Positions 1 through 6,715 of a DNA stretch of 7,485 bases are shown here, piece by piece; position 1 is the stretch's first letter, and the number at the start of each line of letters is the position of its first letter. This stretch comes from Gammaproteobacteria bacterium. GTDB lineage: Bacteria; Pseudomonadota; Gammaproteobacteria; Enterobacterales; GCA-2746155. The notes below the pieces were generated by a model, which was given only the letters and a program-made list of their open reading frames with translations, did not search any database and was not told the origin of the DNA. A program made the translations under genes and the position numbers. The stretch spans positions 1 through 7,485 of the forward strand of contig JAAGZM010000218.1 in assembly GCA_024206355.1 (NCBI GenBank). Reading direction: 5' to 3'.

Positions 1-2
1 CA

Positions 3-140
3 TTTGATTGCACGTTTTTTAGACTTATTGACTTGACGGCAAAAGCCTTACATAGAATGACTATGAACGGCTTTTTAGTCGGCGCCACTAAGCCTAAAAA
101 ACACACACTCAAACGCGTCCAACTGAGGATTCTAGGATGA
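3..140 (+). CDS. Possible 3' end of an upstream gene, overlapping purU by ATGA
   Basis: This reading frame is open from the left edge of the window and ends at a TGA (138-140) that overlaps the purU ATG (137-139) as ATGA, the arrangement typical of translationally coupled genes. It would encode about 45 residues, basic toward the end (…KPKKHTLKRVQLRILG). I do not recognise the family. The other two forward frames are closed early, by a TGA at 34-36 and another at 5-7. A frame of this length stays open by chance fairly often in AT-rich DNA, so the evidence is the overlap plus openness only. If it is not coding, this stretch is simply the purU leader. An internal ATG at 57-59 could also start a 27-codon leader peptide in the same frame, but no good ribosome binding site precedes it. 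Confidence 0.3.
   Translation, partial: FDCTFFRLIDLTAKALHRMTMNGFLVGATKPKKHTLKRVQLRILG
28..58 (+). promoter_or_regulatory. Weak candidate sigma-70 promoter for purU
   Basis: A TTGACT box (28-33) and a TAGAAT box (53-58) are separated by 19 bp, longer than the preferred 17 bp. A second TTGACG at 33-38 is only 14 bp from the same -10-like box. Transcription would start near position 65 and give a leader of about 70 nt. If the open frame across 3-140 is a real gene end, this promoter would lie inside it or be fortuitous. Confidence 0.18.
41..100 (+). repeat. Overlapping inverted repeats upstream of purU
   Basis: AAAAGCC (41-47) can pair with GGCTTTT (69-75). The same downstream arm can instead pair with ACTAAGCC (87-94) to make an 8-bp stem with a three-base bulge, closing a seven-base loop that contains GGCGCC. 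TTTTTAG (72-78) also matches CTAAAAA (94-100). The alternatives share bases 69-78 and so exclude one another. No T-run follows on either strand, so it is not a simple intrinsic terminator. It does not match a riboswitch class I can recognise, and it may be chance structure in AT-rich DNA. Confidence 0.2.
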
Positions 141-1006
141 TACAAGAAAATAAAGGCCATACATTTTGTTTGGTTACTTCCTGTCCTGATGCAGTAGGAA
201 TTGTCGCTGAAGTCACTCGGTTTGTAGCTGATGTAAATGGCTCATTGATTGAATCTAATCATCATACTGATATTGCTGATGGATGGTTTTATATGCGCAA
301 TGTTATTGCTGTAGATTCTCTGTCAGTGGATATTGAGGGATTTAGGAAAAACTTTGCTGAGCTTGCTGATAAATTTGACATGAAATGGTATGTCCGTGAT
401 GTTCAAAAGAAGCAAAAGGTTGTGATGCTAGCTAGTCATTCATCCCATTGTTTAGCAGACTTATTACATCGATGGCATAGTAATGAATTGCATTGTGATA
501 TTCCTTGTGTGATTTCAAACCATGAGAATTTGCGCAGCATGGTGGAGTGGCATGGAATTCCTTTTCATTATGTTCCAGTGCCTAAAGAAGACAAACAAGA
601 TGCCTTTGATAAAATGAATGAGATCATTGAACGTCATGATGCTGATACGGTGGTTCTAGCTCGCTACATGCAAATTATACCTCCTGAGTTGTGTACAAAA
701 TTTCAAGGTCGATTAATTAATATTCATCACAGTTTCTTACCTTCGTTTATTGGTGGTAATCCATACCAAAAAGCCTATGATCGCGGTGTAAAGTTAATTG
801 GAGCAACCAGTCATTATGTGACTGAAGATCTCGATGAAGGTCCAATTATTGAACAAGATGTTATACGAGTTAGCCATAGTTCTGAAAAGGACGATATGGT
901 TCGATTGGGAAGAGATGTTGAAAAATCTGTGCTAGCAAGGGGCTTACGTTATCATCTTGAAGATCGGGTGATTGTTCGTGGTAATAAGGCGGTAGTTTTT
1001 AGTTAG
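137..1006 (+). CDS. purU: Formyltetrahydrofolate deformylase
   Basis: This cytoplasmic enzyme hydrolyses 10-formyl-THF to formate and THF, balancing the one-carbon pool. In E. coli it supplies formate for PurT, and in other bacteria it often accompanies sarcosine or betaine catabolism genes. The 289 residues match the usual length of about 280. An N-terminal ACT domain (about 8-85, starting with …SCPDAVGIVAEVTRFV) is followed by a formyltransferase-fold domain (about 93-270). The signature INIHHSFLPSF (194-204) carries Asn195 and His197, and LDEGPII (232-238) carries Asp233. These match the Asn-His-Asp catalytic triad of the GART/PurU fold. VLARYMQIIP (173-182) is also typical. The ATG at 137 has GAGG at 125-128, eight bases upstream, and the N-terminus aligns with the family start. 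The gene is convergent with the amidohydrolase, 17 bp away. It is complete and shows no damage. Confidence 0.97.
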   Translation: MIQENKGHTFCLVTSCPDAVGIVAEVTRFVADVNGSLIESNHHTDIADGWFYMRNVIAVDSLSVDIEGFRKNFAELADKFDMKWYVRDVQKKQKVVMLASHSSHCLADLLHRWHSNELHCDIPCVISNHENLRSMVEWHGIPFHYVPVPKEDKQDAFDKMNEIIERHDADTVVLARYMQIIPPELCTKFQGRLINIHHSFLPSFIGGNPYQKAYDRGVKLIGATSHYVTEDLDEGPIIEQDVIRVSHSSEKDDMVRLGRDVEKSVLARGLRYHLEDRVIVRGNKAVVFS

Positions 1007-1023
1007 AACTGGTTATTCTAGGT

Positions 1024-2736
1024 TTAACGACTGTAAACGACTTTGCCTGCGAAAATAGTCATGATGACTTCGTTTTTATGGATAGAATAGGGGTCGATTT
1101 CAAACAAGTTTTTTTCGAGCACAACCAAGTCTGCTTTTTTGCCGATTTCAATAGAACCTATTTTGTCTGCTAAGCGTAATTGATATGCAGCATCAATCGT
1201 GTAGCCACGAATTAAATTGGCAATATCAAGTCGTTCATTCTTTGCGGGCTGTACCAATGAATTTTTCTGTCCCGCCATTTGTCTGGTATTACCAATTTCC
1301 ATATTATATAAAGGAGACATACCTAACATGCCAGCACCTGAGGCTGGAAAATCACTTCCAAAACTTAATTTCACACCAGCTTTTTGAAGAGAGTTAAAAC
1401 GAAAATATCGATTAAATTGATCGTCGCTAACAAACTTTTTGCCTTCTGTATCATAGGATCCCCACAGAGGTGTACTTTGTGCAATGACACCAAGATCGGC
1501 AAAACGTTGGATATCAGGATCAGCTAAAACCTGAATGTGTGTAATCGTAAATCTGCTTTCAGAATTTGGGTGCTTTATTTTACTAAAAGCTATGGCATCC
1601 AATGTATCACTGATAGCACGTTCTCCTAAAGCATGAATATGTACATCTAGCTCTAAACTTGTCGCCTTAGATATTAACCATTGTAACTGTTCAGGTGTGA
1701 ATACAGTATTACCTTTATTGCCAGGATCATTTTGATAATCAGTAAACATTGCTGCAGTTTTGCCTTCAACTGTCCCATCATTCATTATTTTTAACATAGA
1801 AATATAGGGGCTTGTTTTGCGTAAAGACTGCACTTTTTCCAATGCACTTTTCATCTTTTTAGGCTCGGCAACCATGTATGCTCCAACATAGTGTACATTT
1901 AGCTGATTTTTCTCTTTCAAGGTATTTAGAACATTATGCTGATATTCAATGACATCTAATGCTCCGGCATCAAATACAGCGGTGATCCCATAACGGTTCA
2001 TCTGCTCTATGACAACTTTTGTACCTTTAACTACAGATGATTCTGTGATCACATTTAACTGCTTTATGGCTTGCTCTGCAGTGCCTTCTAATAGATAGCC
2101 TGTTGGATTTCCTTCTTTGTCACGTTTGTAATAACTAAATCCTGGAACGGGATCGGGAGTCTCTTTGTTGATACCTAACTGTGCTAGTAACTTGCTGTTA
2201 GCCCAAGCCCCATGGAATCCTTCATCCATTATTAAAACCGGTCTATCGGCAACAACTGAATCAATAATCTCTTTTGTAGGGCCATCATTTTTAAAAGCTG
2301 AAGCTAAAAAGCCATAACCAAATATTACGGGCAAATCCTTATTTGAATCGGCGTAGTCAGCAATTGCTTTTACCCAATCTTCAGGTTGTGCGTAGGTATC
2401 TAGAGAGAGTAGTAGAGCATAGGCTCCTCCTGCAACAGGATGAGAATGTGAGTCAATGAATCCTGGCAATAACATTGCCCCTTGTAAATCAGTCACCTTT
2501 GTATTATTACCGATTAAAGCTTTAACATTTTTGTCTGAACCGACAAAAATTATCTCATCTCCCTTAATAGCTACGGCCTCAGCCCATGAAGATTCGTCGT
2601 TGACTGTATAAACCTTAGCGTTAAGATATACGGAATCAGCTTGTTTTTCGCTATATTTACTTGTAACCGGCGAAGATTGGCTACAGGCAACAATATGGAA
2701 TAAAATGGCAACAATAATTAGATTTTTGATGTTCAC
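1024..2736 (-). CDS. Lipoprotein amidohydrolase, Amidohydro_3 (YtcJ/NfdA-like) family
   Basis: A 570-residue metal-dependent hydrolase of the amidohydrolase superfamily. Residues 1-18 form a lipoprotein signal: Lys4, a hydrophobic core (6-17) and lipobox IVAC with Cys18. Ser19 at +2 favours outer-membrane sorting, so the enzyme should face the periplasm or the outside. The catalytic part shows the metal site GFIDSHSH (His97, His99), LKIMNDGTVEG (315-325; Lys316 is a candidate bridging lysine), HIHALGERA (366-374), THIQ (His400) and FGSDFP (Asp462). C-terminal IGSIEIGKKADLVVL (526-540) is the family's closing beta-sandwich. Relatives hydrolyse N-substituted formamides, N-acyl compounds or other amides, and the substrate cannot be read from sequence. 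It is the last gene of the leftward operon, 34 bp after the flavoprotein gene, and looks more AT-rich than its neighbours. The start is GTG. Confidence 0.9.
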   Translation of the reverse strand: MNIKNLIIVAILFHIVACSQSSPVTSKYSEKQADSVYLNAKVYTVNDESSWAEAVAIKGDEIIFVGSDKNVKALIGNNTKVTDLQGAMLLPGFIDSHSHPVAGGAYALLLSLDTYAQPEDWVKAIADYADSNKDLPVIFGYGFLASAFKNDGPTKEIIDSVVADRPVLIMDEGFHGAWANSKLLAQLGINKETPDPVPGFSYYKRDKEGNPTGYLLEGTAEQAIKQLNVITESSVVKGTKVVIEQMNRYGITAVFDAGALDVIEYQHNVLNTLKEKNQLNVHYVGAYMVAEPKKMKSALEKVQSLRKTSPYISMLKIMNDGTVEGKTAAMFTDYQNDPGNKGNTVFTPEQLQWLISKATSLELDVHIHALGERAISDTLDAIAFSKIKHPNSESRFTITHIQVLADPDIQRFADLGVIAQSTPLWGSYDTEGKKFVSDDQFNRYFRFNSLQKAGVKLSFGSDFPASGAGMLGMSPLYNMEIGNTRQMAGQKNSLVQPAKNERLDIANLIRGYTIDAAYQLRLADKIGSIEIGKKADLVVLEKNLFEIDPYSIHKNEVIMTIFAGKVVYSR

Positions 2737-2745
2737 AAGTATTTA

Positions 2746-2751
2746 TTCCTC
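2746..2751 (-). promoter_or_regulatory. Ribosome binding site that sets the amidohydrolase GTG start
   Basis: On the minus strand GAGGAA lies nine bases before GTG (2736-2734). This supports the non-ATG start, which also places a well-formed lipoprotein signal peptide exactly at the N-terminus. No in-frame ATG gives a better signal. Confidence 0.6.
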
Positions 2752-2770
2752 GGGTTAGTAGCTCGGAAGC

Positions 2771-5236
2771 TTAACACTTAATTCTTTCCATCATTGGATC
2801 AAAGAGCGGTCTTAAAGACGCTTCAGCAGGATAACGTTTATCTGCGATTTCGATTTCCCAAACATCTGTCTTTACATGATCAACAGTAATGATTTCTTCC
2901 GACTCTACAAAACCTAGACCAACTGAAGCGCCCACTGTAAATCCATAGGCTCCAGCTCGCATATAACCAGCAAATTTACCGTTACGGTAGATAAGTTCTG
3001 CATGATATAAAAGCGGCTCGGGATCAAGTAGTTTAAACTGCAATAGTCGTCGTTTGAAACCACCTTCGGCTTTTTGAGCGGCGAGGGCATCACGTCCAAT
3101 AAACCCACCTGGCTTATCAAGCTTCACCGCAAAGCCTAATCCAGCTTCGAGGGGAGTATCCATATTATCGATATCATGACCATAATCACGATAGCCTTTT
3201 TCAAGGCGTAGACTGTTTAGGGTTTGTAATCCGCCGTGCATAAGATTATGAGCTTTACCAGCTTCAATAATTCGATCATAGACCTGTAGAGCATGTTCAG
3301 TTGGAATATATAGTTCCCAGCCTAGTTCACCTACATAGGTAACTCTAATAGCGGTTAAGCGAGCATAATCGATATCAATTTCTTTGGCTGATAAATAAGG
3401 AAAAGCATCATTGCTCATATCAACGGTTGTTAAATCACGCATCAGATCACGTGATTTTGGACCATGGATATTAACCATTGCGAAACTTGAGGTAACATCG
3501 GTGACAAAGGCATGAGCATCTTTAGGGATATTGCGATCCATCCACATCTTTACATGACCATGGGTAGTATCAGAGCAGATCACCATAAATTTAGTTTTAG
3601 TTAATCGTGTGACAGTAAGATCGGCTTCAAGACCACCTGCTTCGTTAGTCCATTGGGTGTAGACAATATGTCCTGGCTCAACATTAATGTCATTACAACA
3701 GATATAGCTTAAAACTTTCTCTGCATCATTACCTTGAACAAGAAACTTGCTCATAAATGACATGTCCATAAGTACAACGTCATTACGGCAGGCATTATGA
3801 GCGGCTTGATGATATGGGAACCAGTTTTGTTTCCACCAACTGTAATTTTCAACTTCAGCTTTTTTCCCTTTCGGAGCAAACCAATCAGCAATTTCCCAAC
3901 CAGCACTTTCTATAAAATAAGCGCCTGCATCAAGGAGTCGCTCATGTAATATCGATTGCTTCATATTTCTGGCAGAGCTCATGCCAAGGTTAGGGTAATG
4001 AGATTCGTACATTTTACCTAATACTTCGACTAGACGATCATCACGATATTTTGGGTTGCGTTGGCAATCGTGAAAGCGATTTACATTAAGACCAGTTACA
4101 TCCAAATCTGGGCGTCCATCAACTATCCATTGTGCGAGCAATCGACCGATACCACCGGCAGATAAAATGCCTAATGAATTAAGTCCACAAGCTACGAAAA
4201 AGTTTTTTACCTCTGATGTTTCGCCAACGAGTGGAGCTAAATCTGGCGTAAAACTCTCAGGGCCACAGAAGAATTTACGAATTCCTAATTTTGCAGCAGC
4301 AGGGACACGTTCATAAGCTTTTTCAAGAAATGGTGCCATGCGATCCCAGTCAGGTTCAATTTCTCCAAAGGAGAAGTTTTCAGGAATATGATCCAGATTC
4401 CAAGATTTCGCCACAGGTTCGAATAAACCAATCATTAAGCTACCGACTTCTTCTCGATAATAGGCAAAGCTATCTGGATCTTCTAGGACCGGTAAATCTC
4501 GGTGCATACCTTCCATATCGTCGGTGATCAGGTAGTAATGCTCAGCGGCCTGTAAGGGCAGGTTTACACCAGCCATTTCACCAAATTGGCGAGCCCACAT
4601 GCCTGCACAATTAACTACATATTCTGAGTTAATTATACCTTTATCGGTGGTAACTCCTGTTACTTTGCCATTTACCTGATTGAGGGCTGTCACGCTGACA
4701 CCTTCAATAATGTTGGCTCCACCCATCTTGGCACCTCGTGCCAATGACATAGTTAGATCCACAGGGTTTGCTCTACCATCTTCAGCAGTGTAAAAGGCTG
4801 CTATTACATCATCAAATTTTGCTTCAGGCCAAAGTTCTCTAGCTTTCTCAACAGCAATTTCATTACAGTCAATTCCTCGGGTGCGCATAAAAGAAGCAGA
4901 GCGACGCATTTCCTCAAGGCGTTCTTCATTACAGGCTACTTGCAAGTAGCCAATCGATTTAAAGCCAGTGGCAAGACCTGTTTCATCTTCAAGACTACTG
5001 TAGAGATCACGGCCGTAGGTGTAAATATCGGCACTGGTTTCATCATTCAATAAACCTGAAACGATAAGCCCAGCGGCATGCCAAGTAGTACCGGAAGTTA
5101 ATTGGTCACGTTCAATAATGACCACATCTGTCCAACCTAACTTAGTTAGATGGTAAGCTACACTGCAACCAATAATGCCACCACCAACAATGACTACCTG
5201 AGCCTGCTCAGGAACTGTTACTGTAGTTGAGTTCAT
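2771..5236 (-). CDS. FAD-dependent dimethylglycine/sarcosine dehydrogenase-like protein with GcvT domain
   Basis: An 821-residue two-part enzyme of the DMGDH/SARDH family, which oxidatively demethylates N-methylglycines and passes the carbon to THF as 5,10-methylene-THF. The N-terminal DAO domain (about 13-370) has the dinucleotide fold GGGIIG (18-23) with Glu42 ending beta-2, and TTWHAAGL, where His53 matches the covalent FAD-linking histidine of mitochondrial DMGDH. His233 and Tyr259/Tyr260 sit where the related dimethylglycine oxidase has active-site His and Tyr. A central FAO_M segment (about 375-430) leads to GcvT domains (about 434-815). GGLEADLTVTRL carries Asp539, the folate-site aspartate, followed by YVGELGWELYIP (634-645) and RLEKGYRDYGHDID (677-690). 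No signal peptide is present, so it is cytoplasmic. AAGGA lies 12 bases before the ATG. It follows the aldehyde dehydrogenase gene by 32 bp. Paralogues with other N-methyl substrates exist, so dimethylglycine itself is not proven. Electrons probably go to ETF, whose genes are not in the window. Confidence 0.88.
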   Translation of the reverse strand: MNSTTVTVPEQAQVVIVGGGIIGCSVAYHLTKLGWTDVVIIERDQLTSGTTWHAAGLIVSGLLNDETSADIYTYGRDLYSSLEDETGLATGFKSIGYLQVACNEERLEEMRRSASFMRTRGIDCNEIAVEKARELWPEAKFDDVIAAFYTAEDGRANPVDLTMSLARGAKMGGANIIEGVSVTALNQVNGKVTGVTTDKGIINSEYVVNCAGMWARQFGEMAGVNLPLQAAEHYYLITDDMEGMHRDLPVLEDPDSFAYYREEVGSLMIGLFEPVAKSWNLDHIPENFSFGEIEPDWDRMAPFLEKAYERVPAAAKLGIRKFFCGPESFTPDLAPLVGETSEVKNFFVACGLNSLGILSAGGIGRLLAQWIVDGRPDLDVTGLNVNRFHDCQRNPKYRDDRLVEVLGKMYESHYPNLGMSSARNMKQSILHERLLDAGAYFIESAGWEIADWFAPKGKKAEVENYSWWKQNWFPYHQAAHNACRNDVVLMDMSFMSKFLVQGNDAEKVLSYICCNDINVEPGHIVYTQWTNEAGGLEADLTVTRLTKTKFMVICSDTTHGHVKMWMDRNIPKDAHAFVTDVTSSFAMVNIHGPKSRDLMRDLTTVDMSNDAFPYLSAKEIDIDYARLTAIRVTYVGELGWELYIPTEHALQVYDRIIEAGKAHNLMHGGLQTLNSLRLEKGYRDYGHDIDNMDTPLEAGLGFAVKLDKPGGFIGRDALAAQKAEGGFKRRLLQFKLLDPEPLLYHAELIYRNGKFAGYMRAGAYGFTVGASVGLGFVESEEIITVDHVKTDVWEIEIADKRYPAEASLRPLFDPMMERIKC

Positions 5237-5268
5237 AGTATTCTTGTGTCCTTGGAATAAACAATCAA

Positions 5269-6687
5269 TTACGTTTGAATTGATTTAATTTCGATAAATT
5301 CATGCATACCTGCATTACCCCATTCACGGCCGTTACCTGACTGTTTGTAGCCACCGAAGGGTGCATCATAATTAAAATCTCCGCTATTGACGTAACATTG
5401 TCCAGCTCTTAAACGGCGAGCAATTACGATGGCTGATCCCTTGTCTTTTGCATAGACTGCCGATGACAATCCAAATACCGTATCATTTGCTATGGTGACA
5501 GCTTCATCAATATCATTATAGGGGATCATAGCGAGCACAGGGCCAAAAATTTCTTCCTGTGCAATCACCATTTTATTATTTACATCTGCAAAAATAGTGG
5601 GGCGTACATAGGCGCCTTGAGATAGTCCTTCAGGCATTTCTGTTCCACCGGTGACTAGGCGCGCACCTTCTTCTATGCCTTTTTCAATATAACTCAATAC
5701 GGTTTTGCGCTGTGACTCAGAAGACATGGGACCAATATAACTTTCGCTATCAGAAGGATCGCCGACTTTCATCGCTTCAGCATAGTCTTTGGCAATTTGA
5801 ATAGCCTCTTCATAACGACTGTTAGGCACTAGCATACGGGTTAGGGCAGTACAGGTTTGACCGGTGTTGACCATGACATCTTCAACACCATAAGCAATTG
5901 CATCTGTTAAGTTAGCATCGGCAGTGATGATAAAGGCAGATTTTCCACCTAATTCCTGACAGACACGTTTAACAGTAGGCGCTGCAGCTTCAGCGATTTT
6001 AATTCCAGCTTCAGTAGAGCCTGTGAATGACACCATATCTACTTCTGGATGTGAGCACATTTTTTCTCCGATAACTCGTCCAGATCCGTGAACAAGGTTA
6101 AACACACCAGCAGGAAGGCCTGCTGCATCAATTGCATCGGCTAGAATAAAGGCGTGACTAGGTGTTTGACTTGCGGCTTTCACTACCATAGTACAACCTG
6201 CAGCCAATGCTGGTGCAACCTTGCCAATCATTTGAGAAAGAGGGTAATTCCATGGGTTAATAAAAGCACATACGCCGACGGCTTCTTTGATGATTAGAGA
6301 GTTATTGATTTCCTCTATTTCATCCATTTGGCTACAGCGATCAGCAAAGCCAGCACAAGCGCCGATGGGTCCACTCACCTGATAATCATCGGCGAGGGAA
6401 GTTGGTATTCCCAATTCTTCAACCATAGTAATTTCAAAATCAGCACTGCGTTTTTGCATTTCTTTTGCAATTTTACGTAAATATTCAGCACGCTGATCTG
6501 AGGGTGTGTTTGTCCATGCATCAAATGCGTTTCGTGCGGCCTGAACCGCATTATCTACATCTGTGGCATCACCATAGGGAACTTTTGCAACCACTTTGTC
6601 TGTCGCTGGATTGATTACCTTGTCACTACCTTCTCCGTTTGGTTTAACCCATTGGCCATTGATGTAAATCTTGTCAAAAGTTCTCAT
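5269..6687 (-). CDS. NAD(P)+-dependent aldehyde dehydrogenase
   Basis: A complete 472-residue member of the ALDH superfamily that oxidises an aldehyde to its carboxylate, cytoplasmic. All catalytic features are present: oxyanion Asn147 in NPWNYP (144-149), coenzyme-binding Lys170, FTGSTEAG (221-228), general base Glu245 in QELGGK, nucleophile Cys279 in NTGQTCT (274-280), and EEIFGPV (378-384). The C-terminal PFGGYKQSGNGRE (443-455) is typical. The phrase NTGQTCTALTRMLVP resembles the CddD-like branch (6-oxohexanoate/omega-oxo acid dehydrogenases) more than classical BetB, judged from memory. In the usual VVKPSE motif, Ala171 replaces proline. Between methyltransferase and N-methylglycine dehydrogenase genes, a betaine- or amine-derived aldehyde is a plausible substrate, but this is inference. 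The ATG is preceded by AGGA nine bases upstream within the palindrome AGGATCCT. Confidence 0.93.
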   Translation of the reverse strand: MRTFDKIYINGQWVKPNGEGSDKVINPATDKVVAKVPYGDATDVDNAVQAARNAFDAWTNTPSDQRAEYLRKIAKEMQKRSADFEITMVEELGIPTSLADDYQVSGPIGACAGFADRCSQMDEIEEINNSLIIKEAVGVCAFINPWNYPLSQMIGKVAPALAAGCTMVVKAASQTPSHAFILADAIDAAGLPAGVFNLVHGSGRVIGEKMCSHPEVDMVSFTGSTEAGIKIAEAAAPTVKRVCQELGGKSAFIITADANLTDAIAYGVEDVMVNTGQTCTALTRMLVPNSRYEEAIQIAKDYAEAMKVGDPSDSESYIGPMSSESQRKTVLSYIEKGIEEGARLVTGGTEMPEGLSQGAYVRPTIFADVNNKMVIAQEEIFGPVLAMIPYNDIDEAVTIANDTVFGLSSAVYAKDKGSAIVIARRLRAGQCYVNSGDFNYDAPFGGYKQSGNGREWGNAGMHEFIEIKSIQT

Positions 6688-6715
6688 AGATTAGGATCCT
6701 ATATTTATTTCATAT

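Noticed and set aside
1..3. CAT at the left edge, a possible ATG of a divergent minus-strand gene
   Set aside because: No purine-rich ribosome binding site precedes it on the minus strand, and only the start codon would be visible.
1..136. Glycine, SAM or THF riboswitch ahead of purU
   Set aside because: I could find none of the conserved core motifs of these classes, and the region is short and possibly coding.
1025..1041. Direct repeat AACGACT (twice)
   Set aside because: It falls in the last codons of the amidohydrolase and has only two short copies, so chance is likely.
1185..1397. Forward-strand open frame of 70 codons
   Set aside because: It lies antisense inside the amidohydrolase gene, whose conserved motifs fix the true frame. 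It has no recognisable domain.
2914..3120. Minus-strand open frame of 68 codons
   Set aside because: It is an out-of-frame shadow inside the GcvT part of the flavoprotein gene and has no independent motif.
4291..4527. Forward-strand open frame of 78 codons
   Set aside because: It is antisense within the FAD domain of the flavoprotein gene, whose coding is unambiguous.
6693..6700. Palindrome AGGATCCT as an operator
   Set aside because: It contains the AGGA ribosome binding site of the aldehyde dehydrogenase gene and is too short to argue for a regulator site.
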